NCBI GenBank assembly: GCA_040772005.1 | Contig: JAXGYZ010000003.1 | Coordinates: 558,001 to 622,000, forward strand | Direction of reading: 5' to 3' | Source: MWBF01 sp040772005 | GTDB lineage: Bacteria > Chloroflexota > Anaerolineae > CG2-30-64-16 | DNA: 64,000 nt | In this document: in pieces, positions 25,847-34,144 of the stretch | Layout of the letters: the number at the start of each line of letters is the position of its first letter | How positions within the stretch are numbered: the stretch's first letter is position 1 | Made by a program: the position numbers and the translations under genes | The notes under the pieces: model-generated | What the model saw: only the letters and a program-made list of their open reading frames with translations | Databases searched by the model: none | What the model was told of the DNA's origin: nothing

Positions 25847-26884
25847 ATGCACATCATCGATTTACGCAGCGATACGATTACCAAACCCACCCCCGCCATG
25901 CGCCGCGCAATGGCCGAGGCGGAGGTGGGTGACGACGTTCTGGGCGACGACCCCACCGTCATCCGGCTGGAAGAGCTGTCCGCCGCACGGCTGGGCAAGG
26001 AGGCCGGGCTGTTCGTCGCCTCCGGCACGATGGGCAACCTGGTCAGTCTGTTGGCCCACTGCGGCCGCGGGGACGAAGTCATCCTCGGCGACCTGGCCCA
26101 CACCTTCATCAACGAGCAGGGCGGCATGGCCGCACTCGGCGGCATCCAGCCGCACACGGTCCGCAATCAGCCAGACGGCACGCTGGACCTCGACGACGTC
26201 GCGGCGGCCATCCGCGGCAACAACATCCACTATCCCCGCACGCGCCTCATCACGGTCGAGAACACCCACAACCTGTGCAGCGGCGCCGCGCTCACGCCGG
26301 AGTACATGGCCGGGCTGGGCAAGCTGGCGCGCGCACACGGCCTGCCTGTCCATGTGGATGGCGCGCGCATCTTCAATGCGGCCATCGCGCTGGGCGTCGA
26401 TGTCAAGCGGCTGGCGCGCGATGCCGACTCGGTGACCTTCTGCCTCAGCAAGGGGCTGGCTGCGCCGGTCGGGTCGGTCATCGTCGGCAGCCGGGCGTTC
26501 ATCGCCGAGGCCCGGCGGATGCGCAAGGTCGTGGGCGGCGGGATGCGGCAGGTGGGCGTGCTGGCCGCCGCGGGCATCGTCGCACTGGAGCAGATGGTGG
26601 ACCGCCTGGCGGAAGACCATGCCAACGCGCAGGCGCTGGTGGACGGCCTGGCCGGCGTGCCCGGGATTGCCGTGGAGCCGTCGCCCTGCCGCACGAATAT
26701 CGTGTACATGCGCGTGACCCATCCGCAGATGGACGCCCGCCAGTTGCAGGAGCGGCTCGGCGCGCAGGGGGTGCTGATGCTGGCGCTCGGCCCCCGGCTC
26801 ATCCGGGCGGTGACGCACTACCACTTGACCCGTCAGGATGTCGATGCGGCGGTGCAGGTCATCCGTGAGGTGCTGGCCGGGTAG
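25847..26884 (+). CDS. ltaE: Low-specificity L-threonine aldolase
   Basis: This PLP enzyme cleaves L-threonine or allo-threonine to glycine and acetaldehyde. The 345-residue protein begins IDLRSDTITKPTPAMRRAMA, the typical family N-terminus, and has EVGDDVLGDDPTV, ASGTMGNLVSLLAH, the cofactor-binding Asp in VHVDGARIFNAA, and the Schiff-base lysine in SVTFCLSKGLAAPVGS. GGGAGG precedes ATG 25847. A perfect TATAAT lies at 25815-25820, although the -35 region falls in a repeat element and is weak. Confidence 0.95.
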   Translation: MHIIDLRSDTITKPTPAMRRAMAEAEVGDDVLGDDPTVIRLEELSAARLGKEAGLFVASGTMGNLVSLLAHCGRGDEVILGDLAHTFINEQGGMAALGGIQPHTVRNQPDGTLDLDDVAAAIRGNNIHYPRTRLITVENTHNLCSGAALTPEYMAGLGKLARAHGLPVHVDGARIFNAAIALGVDVKRLARDADSVTFCLSKGLAAPVGSVIVGSRAFIAEARRMRKVVGGGMRQVGVLAAAGIVALEQMVDRLAEDHANAQALVDGLAGVPGIAVEPSPCRTNIVYMRVTHPQMDARQLQERLGAQGVLMLALGPRLIRAVTHYHLTRQDVDAAVQVIREVLAG

Positions 26885-26981
26885 GTCATTCCTCGCGCAA
26901 TAGCGTGCTGCTTTACTGTACACGATATCTCCGTCTGGTATGCTCACCACACCAAACCCGAAAGCGGAGTTCAGTTCTGCC

Positions 26982-28334
26982 ATGCCCGAAACCGGTCATC
27001 CGCCGCCGGCGCGCTTCAGCGTCTGGCGTTCCCTCAAGCTCGGCTCATTTCATATCGGCTCATCGCTGAGCGACCTGCTGGCCTCCGCCGTGTGGAACCG
27101 CATCCTCATCAGTGACCTGGGGATTGCGGCGTGGCCGGTGGCCCTGCTGTCTGCGCTGCGCTATTTCCTGGCGCCGCTGACGCTCTGGGCGGGCCACCGC
27201 TCCGATACGCAGCCGATCCTGGGCAGCCGGCGCATCGCGTACATCTGGCTCGGCCGGCTGCTGATGCTGCTGGCCCTGCCGCTGCTGCCGTTGTCCACGG
27301 TGGCGCTGGCGCGCGACAGCGGTGCGCCGCTTGGCTGGCTCCTGGCGCTGCTGTCCTTCCTGACCTACGGCGTCGGGACCCTGATGTCGGGCGCGCCGTT
27401 CCTTGCGCTGGTGCATGACAGCGCGCCGTACAGCCGCCGGGGCCAGGCCGTCGGCATCGTCCAGCTCATGCTCGTGGGCAGCTTCGCCTTCATTCCTGCG
27501 CTCTACGCCGGCCTGATGCCGCAGTATGACCAGGCTGCGTTCGTCCGGCTCGTCTGGGTCGGCATGGCCGGTGCCGCGCTCTTCTGGATCGTGTCGGTGC
27601 TGGGTGAGGAACGGCGGGCCCTGGCCGCAGCGCAGGCCCATGCGGCGACCGCTCGTCCGTCGTTCCGGGCGACTTTCGGCGCGCTCTGGGCCGACACGCG
27701 CGCGCGGCGCTACATGGCGTTCCTGGCTGCATCGGCCTTCTTTGCGTTCATGCAGGATGCGATGCTCGAACCGTTCGGCGGGGATGTGTTCCGCCTATCT
27801 GCGGGGGAGACCACCCGCTTCAACGCCTATTGGGGCACGGGCGTGCTGGTCGGCATGGTGGGCACGCTGATCGCGACGCGGCGCCGCAGGCCCGATCAGC
27901 AGGTCAACACGACGGCCTGGGGCCTGGCGCTGCTCGGTGCGCCGCTGCTGCTGCTGGGCGTCGTGGCGCTGCGCGAGGCGCTGCCGCTGGTCATGCCGAC
28001 GCTGGTCTTCTTCGGGCTCGGCTTCGGCATCTTTACGGTGGGCGGGGTCAGCCTGTTGATGGCGGTCAACCGGGAGGAGCAGGCCGGTGCGTACCTGGCG
28101 CTGTGGTCGGTCGTGCAGTTGATCTCACGCGGCGCGGGCATAGCGGCGGGCGGCATCGTGCGCGACGTGGCGCTGGCCCTGAGCGGCGAGTTCCGGGTCG
28201 CCTATGCGGCGGTGTTCATCATCGAGGCCGTGGGGTTGTTCGTCGCCATCTGGCTGCTGCGGCGGGTGGATGTGTCCACGTTTGCGCGTCGCGCGCACCA
28301 TTCGGCGGTCGAGGCGCTGGCGGCGGCAGAGTAG
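26982..28334 (+). CDS. PucC-like MFS membrane protein
   Basis: This 450-residue polytopic protein has twelve hydrophobic segments. The N-terminal half reads LGSFHIGSSLSDLLASAVWN, RILISDLGIAAWPVALLSAL and LAPLTLWAGHRSDTQPILG, the pattern of the PucC/LhaA/BCD branch of the major facilitator superfamily. In phototrophs that branch assists light-harvesting complex assembly or pigment handling. No photosynthesis gene is visible in this window, so the actual role is open. I chose ATG 26982 (GGAG 12 bases upstream); ATG 26940 is an alternative. The TAG stop lies in the GTAGGGGCGAAGGAAACC palindrome arm. Confidence 0.7.
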   Translation: MPETGHPPPARFSVWRSLKLGSFHIGSSLSDLLASAVWNRILISDLGIAAWPVALLSALRYFLAPLTLWAGHRSDTQPILGSRRIAYIWLGRLLMLLALPLLPLSTVALARDSGAPLGWLLALLSFLTYGVGTLMSGAPFLALVHDSAPYSRRGQAVGIVQLMLVGSFAFIPALYAGLMPQYDQAAFVRLVWVGMAGAALFWIVSVLGEERRALAAAQAHAATARPSFRATFGALWADTRARRYMAFLAASAFFAFMQDAMLEPFGGDVFRLSAGETTRFNAYWGTGVLVGMVGTLIATRRRRPDQQVNTTAWGLALLGAPLLLLGVVALREALPLVMPTLVFFGLGFGIFTVGGVSLLMAVNREEQAGAYLALWSVVQLISRGAGIAAGGIVRDVALALSGEFRVAYAAVFIIEAVGLFVAIWLLRRVDVSTFARRAHHSAVEALAAAE

Positions 28335-28594
28335 GGGCGAAGGAAACCGTACAGAACCGTGCCCGCCCCGACAACTGCCGAAAGCCCGGCGCATCGTCGT
28401 TGGCGGCATGCCGTGGAGGGGTTCCTGCGCCCTCGCGTACCATGCGAAACGCCCCGCCCATGTTGCGGGCCCGATACGTCGTGTGGAAGGCTGGGGCGAA
28501 GGAAACCCTCGACGTTGCGCCGTCGGGTAGGCTGCGCCGGGCCTTCGACGGTTGTGGAAATGGCGAGGCCCGCGGCGGTTTCCTTCGCCCCTAC
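28331..28594. repeat. GTAGGGGCGAAGGAAACC inverted repeat, 264 bp
   Basis: A perfect 18-base inverted repeat (28331-28348 and 28577-28594) flanks 228 bases without a credible gene. A third partial copy, GGGGCGAAGGAAACC, is at about 28494. The left arm contains the stop codon of the PucC-like gene, and the right arm ends nine bases before the stop of the convergent DUF4139 gene. The size and perfect ends resemble a miniature inverted-repeat element, but no transposase relative was recognised. Confidence 0.7.
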
Positions 28595-28603
28595 ACGCGC
28601 CCC

Positions 28604-30538
28604 TTACAGCGCCTTGAGCGCTGCCTGAATCTCCCCCTGTGCGCCGGCGATAGCGGCGCGCTGGGCGTCGTCGTCCTGCTTGAGCTGCGCCAGCCGGTCT
28701 TCGAGTTCCTGCAGCGTGCGCGCATACCGGGCACGGAGCTGGCCCTCCTCGCCGCTCTCGCGGAGCGACGCCAGGTTCCCCTGGATGACCTTCTGCTGGC
28801 CGAAGATTTCCTGCCGCTGGGCCTCGTTGCGTTTGACGGCGGCCTCGTGTTCCCCGATCTGGTCATACAGCGCCAGCACCCCGCGCAGCCCTTCGAACGT
28901 GGCCTCGTCCAGCACCTTGTCGCGCAGCCAGCGGGCGAGCTGGTCCAGGCTGTGCTTGCGGATCTCCTCGCGTCGCGCGAGCATCCGCCGCTGGCGGGCC
29001 GTGAAGTCCGCTGCGCCGTGGGCAGGCACGGGGACGACATAACGATAATATTCCGGCGTCTTGTCCGCAGCTTCGGGCGTCTCGAACGGCGTGTAGTTGG
29101 GCAGCCGGGGATGTTCGAGCGTCACGGACGCAGGTGCATCGTTCCGGTTCTCGATGCGATAGGCGACCGACTGCACGTCCCACTCCTGGATGACCAGCAG
29201 CCCGTCCTTGATCTCCACCGCGGCCACGCGCCGCTCGACTTCCGGCGTCTCGGTCACCGTGATGCCGAGGTCCACGGCATACGCCAGGAACAGCTCGCCG
29301 CCCGGCGCCGTGAAGGGCAGCATGGCCTCGCCCGCATACTCGCCCGCCTCCACCACCGTGAGCGGCCCGCGCTCCAGCGTCAGGCCGGTCTCGTTGGTGA
29401 AGCGCATCGTGATAACCGGATGGCGAGGATGCTTGAACCCGTTGTAGATGCGCTCCTTGCGGAACTGCAGCGCGGTCTGCAGGATGGGCACCATCGCCGA
29501 CCGGCCCCGGCGCACCGTCACCGGATTCGCCACGACGTAGCTGAAGAACTCGCCCTGCGCCTGGCCCGTGGCAGTTACGGTCGTGGAGGCGGCGAGATCG
29601 TCGGCGCTGAACGCCGCCCGCGCGCCCGCGCCGAACGCGCGCTCCTCCGCCACCATGCCGCGTTTGGCGCTGCGCAGCATGGCTGCGGAGCGGGGGACGG
29701 CCTCGATCGCCTCCTCGAACTCCACCGGCCCGGCCACCCCCCGCGCCTGCTCCTGGATGACGGGGCGGGGCGGCGTGAAGGGGGTATAGAGGTCGTAGAT
29801 GAAGCTGACCGGCATCCCGGCCACGAAGGTGAGGCTGACGTTCTCCAGGTCTTCGTCGAGCGTGTTGTCGAACAGCCCCCAGCCCTGCAGCAGCCCGGCG
29901 GTGGATTCAGCGGCGTTTGCCTCCGTCGCGTCGGCCACCAGGCGATAGCTGACCCGCCAGACGGGGCTGGGCGCGATGTAGCTGACCAGCAGCTCGGACG
30001 GGCCGGACAGCCGGATGGTGACCGCCCGCTTCGCCTCCTCGGTCAGGCTTGTCTCCAGGAAGTAGGCCAGGTCGGCCGCCCCGCGTTCATCCTCGATGAC
30101 GAGGCTCAGCATGTCGCCCAGCCGCAGCGGGCGCACTGCACGCGCCTCCGGCAGCCAGAGCGACAGGATGACGGCGGCCATCGGCTCGCGCTCGGCGGGC
30201 AGGTCCACGCCCACGACGATGCCGGCCAGGGTGTCGCCGGTCGTCGTCAGGTGGACGCGACGCCCCCGCAGGTCGCGCAGCAGGTCGCGCAGGCTGGCGT
30301 CATCGGAGAGCTGGATGGACGAGCGCGCCAGCAGGGCGGCCTTGTCCTCCGGCGTCTGGTAGTCCACGCCCAGCACCTGCCCGCCCGTCGCGACGGTCGT
30401 CAGGCTCTTGAGAACGTCGTTCATTTCCTCCGTGCGGAAGGCCAGCGCGACGGTCTCACCCCCGGTCTGCCCCTGCCGCACGAAATACCCCACCCCGTGT
30501 TTGTACAGCGTCATCTTCCGAATCGGCAACCCGGCCAT
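28604..30538 (-). CDS. DUF4139 domain-containing protein
   Basis: This 644-residue protein begins MAGLPIRKMTLYKHGVGYFV and contains the DUF4139 core (SYIAPSPVWRVSYRLVADAT, LQGWGLFDNTLDEDLENVSL, TFVAGMPVSFIYDLY). A C-terminal coiled coil of about 120 residues follows (HEAAVKRNEAQRQEIFGQQK, RYARTLQELEDRLAQLKQDD). The family includes MuiA-type proteins of unknown biochemical role. No signal peptide or membrane segment is visible, so it is probably cytoplasmic. ATG 30538 has AGGAGG eight bases upstream. It is flanked by repeat elements on both sides and seems to be transcribed alone. Confidence 0.88.
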   Translation of the reverse strand: MAGLPIRKMTLYKHGVGYFVRQGQTGGETVALAFRTEEMNDVLKSLTTVATGGQVLGVDYQTPEDKAALLARSSIQLSDDASLRDLLRDLRGRRVHLTTTGDTLAGIVVGVDLPAEREPMAAVILSLWLPEARAVRPLRLGDMLSLVIEDERGAADLAYFLETSLTEEAKRAVTIRLSGPSELLVSYIAPSPVWRVSYRLVADATEANAAESTAGLLQGWGLFDNTLDEDLENVSLTFVAGMPVSFIYDLYTPFTPPRPVIQEQARGVAGPVEFEEAIEAVPRSAAMLRSAKRGMVAEERAFGAGARAAFSADDLAASTTVTATGQAQGEFFSYVVANPVTVRRGRSAMVPILQTALQFRKERIYNGFKHPRHPVITMRFTNETGLTLERGPLTVVEAGEYAGEAMLPFTAPGGELFLAYAVDLGITVTETPEVERRVAAVEIKDGLLVIQEWDVQSVAYRIENRNDAPASVTLEHPRLPNYTPFETPEAADKTPEYYRYVVPVPAHGAADFTARQRRMLARREEIRKHSLDQLARWLRDKVLDEATFEGLRGVLALYDQIGEHEAAVKRNEAQRQEIFGQQKVIQGNLASLRESGEEGQLRARYARTLQELEDRLAQLKQDDDAQRAAIAGAQGEIQAALKAL

Positions 30539-30559
30539 GACACACCTCCTGTGATGTAC

Positions 30560-30720
30560 GATTGAAGATTGAAGATTGAAGATTACGGGTTAAACTAAAC
30601 GTCGCAGGTTGAAAGTTGCACGCCGAAAGCCAGACGCAATGCTCTGCAGTGAGCAGTAACCTGTAACCTTCAACCTGCAACCTGCAGAAATCTTCAATCC
30701 TCAATCTTCAATCTTCAATC
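30560..30720. repeat. GATTGAA inverted array overlapping the epimerase stop
   Basis: Three GATTGAA units at 30560-30584 are mirrored by TTCAATC units at 30689-30720. Inside, GCAGGTTGAAAGTTGCA is mirrored by TTCAACCTGCAACCTGC. The stop codon of the epimerase gene (30717-30715) lies within the right arm. Confidence 0.8.
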
Positions 30721-31680
30721 CGTCTCTGCCCACTGCCGCGCGAGGCCCTCCGCCAGGCCGACGACCGGGCGGAACCCCAGAAGTTCCCGGGCCAGCGTCG
30801 TGTCGGCCCATGTATCGCGCACGTCGCCGGGCTGGGCGGGCAGGGTGCGCAGCCGCAGCGGGCGGCCCGCCAGCCGGGCGACCTCGGCCAGCACCTCGTT
30901 GACCGACGCACGCACGCCCCCTGCGATGTTAGCAACCTGACCGGTTGCCCGACCCTCCAGGCAGGCCTGCCCGGCGGCCACGAAGCCGCTCACCACGTCG
31001 CTGACATAGGTGAAGTCGCGCGTCTGCGTCCCGTCCCCGTAGAGCGTAATCTCCCGGTCTGCCGCGGCTGCGGAGAGGAACCGCTGGAAGCCCATGTCGG
31101 GCCGCTGGCGGGGACCGTAGACCGTGAACAGGCGCAGGGAGACTGTCGGCAGCCCGTAGACTGCGGCATACAGGCGGCAGAGGTGCTCGGCGGCGAGCTT
31201 GGTCACGCCGTACGGGCTGACGGGCGCCGGGGCCATGTCTTCGTGCAGCGGCATGACCGGCAGGTTGCCGTAGGCCGAGGACGACGACGCATAGACGACG
31301 GGCGTCTTGCCTTCGGCCAGCGCCGCCTCCAGGAGCCGCTGCGTAGCGAGGATGTTGTTGCGGGTGTAGACCTCGAACTGCGGGCCCCAGCTCCCCCGCA
31401 CGCCGGGCTGCCCGGCCAGGTGATACACGACCTGCACACCGGCCAGCAGCGGCGCGAGGTCCACCGTGAGCAGGTCCGCCTCGACCAGCTTGAAGGCGGG
31501 ATGGGTGCGCGCTGAAGCGAGATGTCTCTCCTTTTCGGGCCGGGCGTAGTAGTCCGTGAAGCAGTCCAGCCCCGTCACGCGCCAGCCGTCCGCCAGCAGG
31601 CGGTCGCACAGGTGCGAGCCGATGAACCCGGCTGCGCCGGTGACGAGGACTGCGCCCTGCTCCCCGCTATGCATCGCCAT
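30715..31680 (-). CDS. NAD-dependent sugar nucleotide epimerase/dehydratase (extended SDR)
   Basis: This 321-residue extended short-chain dehydrogenase has the NAD-binding motif VLVTGAAGFIGSHLCDRLLA, the catalytic Ser-x-x-Tyr-x-x-x-Lys in SSSSAYGNLP plus SPYGVTKLAAEHL, and RLFTVYGPRQRPDMGF. These are typical of UDP-glucose 4-epimerase and UDP-glucuronate epimerase relatives. The exact nucleotide sugar cannot be decided. It overlaps the upstream glycosyltransferase by 14 bases if it starts at ATG 31680, or by 8 at ATG 31674. It is the last gene of a three-gene envelope-glycan operon. Confidence 0.9.
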   Translation of the reverse strand: MAMHSGEQGAVLVTGAAGFIGSHLCDRLLADGWRVTGLDCFTDYYARPEKERHLASARTHPAFKLVEADLLTVDLAPLLAGVQVVYHLAGQPGVRGSWGPQFEVYTRNNILATQRLLEAALAEGKTPVVYASSSSAYGNLPVMPLHEDMAPAPVSPYGVTKLAAEHLCRLYAAVYGLPTVSLRLFTVYGPRQRPDMGFQRFLSAAAADREITLYGDGTQTRDFTYVSDVVSGFVAAGQACLEGRATGQVANIAGGVRASVNEVLAEVARLAGRPLRLRTLPAQPGDVRDTWADTTLARELLGFRPVVGLAEGLARQWAETD

Positions 31681-32620
31681 CGAGCTGCTCCCGAATCACA
31701 TAGATGGGCTTGTCCTGCGCTTCGTGATAGGTGCGGGTGATCATCTCGGCCAGCAGGCCCATGCTGACCATCTGGACGCCGAGGATGACCAGCAGGACGG
31801 CCAGCAGCAGGAGCGGCCGCGTGCCGATGTCCTGCCCGAGCGCCAGCTTCACGAAGGTCAGGTACAGGCCGATGAGCAGGCCCGCGCCGAACGACAGCAG
31901 CCCCAGTCCGCCGAAGATGTGCAGCGGCCGGGTGGAATAGCTCAGCATGAAGCGTACGGTGATGAGGTCGAGGAACACGCGCAGCGTCCGGCTGATGCCG
32001 TACTTGCTCTTGCCGAACTTGCGCTGGCGGTCGTTCACGGGCACCTCGGCCACCCGCACGCCCATCCAGCTCGCCAGGGCGGGGATGAAGCGGTGCAGTT
32101 CGCCGTAGAGCCGGATGCCCTTGACGACCTCGCTGCGGTACGCCTTGAGCGAGCAGCCGTAGTCGTGCAGGGCGACGTGCGTCGCGCCGGAGATCATGCG
32201 GTTGGCGGTCATCGAGGGCAGGCGGCGGCTGAGGAACGGCTCTTTGCGCTCGGTGCGCCAGCCGCTCACGATGTCGTAGCCCTCCGCCAGCTTGGCCAGC
32301 AGCTTGCCGATATCGCGCGGGTCGTTCTGCAGGTCCGCATCCAGCGTGACGACGACCTGCCCGCGCGCAGCCGCAAATCCGGCCGCGAACCCGGCCGCCT
32401 GGCCGAAGTTGCGGCGGAAGCGGATGACCCGCCAGCGGGGGTCCTGCCGGTGGACTTCGGCCAGCCGGGCGAAGCTGTCGTCCGCGCTGCCGTCATCCAC
32501 CACGATGACCTCGTAGGAGCGGCCCAGGTCCGTCAGCGCAGCCGTGACCTCCTGGTACAGCGGCGCGATGTTCTCGTTCTCGTTGTAGACCGGGATGACG
32601 ATGGAAAGCTCCGGTGCCAT
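31667..32620 (-). CDS. Polyprenyl-phosphate-type glycosyltransferase, family 2
   Basis: The 317-residue protein is a GT2 enzyme of the dolichol-phosphate-mannose synthase/GtrB type, which loads a sugar onto a polyprenyl phosphate. It begins MAPELSIVIPVYNENENIAP and has the nucleotide-binding VIVVDDGSADDS, the metal site VVVTLDADLQNDP, and the HDYGCSLKAYR segment. Two C-terminal transmembrane helices follow (HIFGGLGLLSFGAGLLIGLY, LLLLAVLLVILGVQMVSMGL). ATG 32620 lies one base after the stop of the upstream flippase-like gene, and the end overlaps the epimerase. Confidence 0.93.
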   Translation of the reverse strand: MAPELSIVIPVYNENENIAPLYQEVTAALTDLGRSYEVIVVDDGSADDSFARLAEVHRQDPRWRVIRFRRNFGQAAGFAAGFAAARGQVVVTLDADLQNDPRDIGKLLAKLAEGYDIVSGWRTERKEPFLSRRLPSMTANRMISGATHVALHDYGCSLKAYRSEVVKGIRLYGELHRFIPALASWMGVRVAEVPVNDRQRKFGKSKYGISRTLRVFLDLITVRFMLSYSTRPLHIFGGLGLLSFGAGLLIGLYLTFVKLALGQDIGTRPLLLLAVLLVILGVQMVSMGLLAEMITRTYHEAQDKPIYVIREQLDGDA

Positions 32621-32621
32621 G

Positions 32622-33611
32622 CTATGCCTTTCCTTGCGGCCCTGGCGTGTGTACGCTGCGAGCGCCGGTGCGCCGCAGCCCTTGCGCCAGATACAGCAGT
32701 CCGCCGACCAGGCCGGTCGCGACCGTGATGGCGTAGACGCCGAGCGACAGGGCCAGCGCCTGCGGCTGGGCCACACCGGATGCGGCCAGCAGCGTGACGT
32801 AGGTCAGCTCGCGCACGCCGAGCCCGCCGAAGGCGGGCAGCAGCAGCGCCACCGAGGTCAGCGGGACAAACACGAAGTAGAGCGCAGCGGGCAGGTGCAG
32901 CCCCAGACCGGTCGCAATCGCGGCATTCCAGCCGATTTGCAGCAGGTTGAACACGAGCGAGGCCGCCAGCCCGCGCAGCAGGGCGGCCCGGCCGTACTGC
33001 CCCAGCCCGCCGGCGATGGCTGGCAGCTTCGAGGCGGCTATGAGGCGACCCGGCAGCCCCGTATCCGCCGCCCGGCGCTGCCACCAGGGGCGGCTGAGCA
33101 GCCAGGCGCCCAGGATGCCCCCGGCGAACAGCAGCGCCATCAACCAGAAGACCGGCCCGGCGGCCAGGTCCGGTCGCAGCAGGCCCGCGGCCAGCCCCAT
33201 CGCCAGCAGCACGATCAGCCCCAGGTAGCGGTCCACGACGACGCTGTTGAGCGCCCGGCCCGTGGCCACTCGGCCCGTGGCCCCAGCGTCTTGCGCCAGC
33301 TCGACCACGCGCACGGCGTCGCCGCCGAAGCCGGTGGGCAGGATGACGTTGAAGAAGCCGCCGACGAGATACCAGACCGTCAGCTCGCGCAGCGGGCGGC
33401 GGATGCCGAGTGCCGTGAGAAGCACCTGCCAGCGCACTGCGCGCACGACGAACCCCAGCAGGTAGAGCAGCCACGCCAGGCCGAGCCAGCCCAGATTCAT
33501 GCCCCGCACGGCCGCCGCCACCTCGCGCCACTGGACCTGGCGCAGAACCAGGGCCATCAGGACGGTGCTGATGACGATTTGCAGGATGCCACGGATGTGT
33601 CGGCGGGTCAA
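32622..33611 (-). CDS. LPG-synthase-TM/AglD-like membrane protein
   Basis: This polytopic membrane protein (329 residues from TTG 33611) belongs to the family of lysylphosphatidylglycerol synthase membrane domains and AglD-type proteins. The typical segments are GGFFNVILPTGFGGDAVRVV, VVVDRYLGLIVLL and VPLTSVALLLPAFGGLGVRE. It has no soluble aminoacyltransferase domain, so a lipid or glycolipid flippase role is more likely. An in-frame GTG at 33665 lies inside a palindrome; I prefer TTG 33611 with AGAGG upstream, but the start is uncertain. It is the first gene of an operon with the GT2 and epimerase genes, behind the promoter at 33696-33724. Confidence 0.85.
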   Translation of the reverse strand: MTRRHIRGILQIVISTVLMALVLRQVQWREVAAAVRGMNLGWLGLAWLLYLLGFVVRAVRWQVLLTALGIRRPLRELTVWYLVGGFFNVILPTGFGGDAVRVVELAQDAGATGRVATGRALNSVVVDRYLGLIVLLAMGLAAGLLRPDLAAGPVFWLMALLFAGGILGAWLLSRPWWQRRAADTGLPGRLIAASKLPAIAGGLGQYGRAALLRGLAASLVFNLLQIGWNAAIATGLGLHLPAALYFVFVPLTSVALLLPAFGGLGVRELTYVTLLAASGVAQPQALALSLGVYAITVATGLVGGLLYLAQGLRRTGARSVHTPGPQGKA

Positions 33612-33649
33612 CGGGGCCTCTGTCGGGCGGGAAGTCCAGCTCAGCGCGC

Positions 33650-33676
33650 GTAGGGGCGAGGTCACCTCGCCCCTAC
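33650..33676. repeat. GTAGGGGCGAGGT perfect palindrome
   Basis: A 27-base perfect palindrome (13-1-13) based on GTAGGGGCGAGGT lies in the 5' leader of the glycan operon. The same architecture with a different core is at 59056-59082. There is no T-run on either side. Confidence 0.8.
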
Positions 33677-33695
33677 GGGTGTATCAGGCATTCTT

Positions 33696-33724
33696 AGTGT
33701 ACCGCAGGTGGCGCGCCTTGCCAA
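33696..33724 (-). promoter_or_regulatory. Promoter of the glycan operon (TTGGCA-17-TACACT)
   Basis: TTGGCA (33724-33719) and TACACT (33701-33696) are separated by 17 bases on the minus strand. The start site near 33689 would place the palindrome in the leader. Confidence 0.65.
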
Positions 33725-33779
33725 CTGCACGCGCCCCGGCATAGCCGCAAAACAATCGGCGTGCTGTGGCCGACGGTGA

Positions 33780-33845
33780 GACAGGATTCACAGGATTGAC
33801 AGGATGAACACCTGTCGCAATCCTGTGAATCCTGTCAATCCTGTC
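33780..33845. repeat. GACAGGATTCACAGGATT palindromic array
   Basis: Units of ACAGGATT on the left (GACAGGATTCACAGGATTGA) are mirrored by AATCCTGTGAATCCTGTCAA on the right, giving a stem of about 26 bases. Arrays of this sequence type recur in many unrelated genomes; no function is established that I know of. Confidence 0.8.
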
Positions 33846-33880
33846 CAATAGTGACGCGTCCTCCTATGCAGCATCTTTCC

Positions 33881-34060
33881 GGGCGCGTTTCACATTGGGG
33901 GCGCAGCCATCGCGAATAAACTAATGCGCCTGCGGGCGCGCCACGAATCCGCGAATGGCATGCGTCGCGGCAGGGCTATTCGTGTATTCGTGGCCAGCGC
34001 CGCAGCGCCATTCGCATATTCGCGATGGCCGCGTCTGCCCCCAGCGTTAAGCGCGCCCCG
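33881..34060. repeat. Family B palindromic element, copy 3
   Basis: GGGCGCGTTTCACATTGGGG at the left and CCCCCAGCGTTAAGCGCGCC at the right bracket several ATTCGCG/CGCGAAT inverted units, as in the copy at 14187-14357. It ends 13 bases before the promoter of the 34145 gene. Confidence 0.8.
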
Positions 34061-34072
34061 CCTACCCAGGAC

Positions 34073-34101
34073 GTGACACATTAGTGCACTTGTGCTATTA
34101 T
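34073..34101 (+). promoter_or_regulatory. Promoter of the HTH gene (GTGACA-17-TATTAT)
   Basis: GTGACA (34073-34078) and TATTAT (34096-34101) are separated by 17 bases. The ATG is at 34145 with AGGAGG at about 34132. Confidence 0.65.
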
Positions 34102-34144
34102 GACGTTAGAGTCACATCGCGCGCCGAGTTCAGGAGGCCATGCC

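Noticed and set aside
26982..28334. Evidence that the organism is phototrophic
   Set aside because: A PucC-like protein alone is not enough; no pigment or reaction-centre genes are visible in the window.
27830..30565. Plus-strand open frame of 911 codons
   Set aside because: It overlaps the PucC-like gene in another frame and is antisense to the DUF4139 gene; no domain can be recognised.
33612..33665. GTG 33665 as start of the flippase-like gene
   Set aside because: It lies inside a perfect palindrome and adds 18 residues of repeat-derived sequence; TTG 33611 is preferred, although not proven.
33881..34060. tRNA or structured RNA gene
   Set aside because: The stems do not fit a cloverleaf and the sequence is one of five family B repeats.
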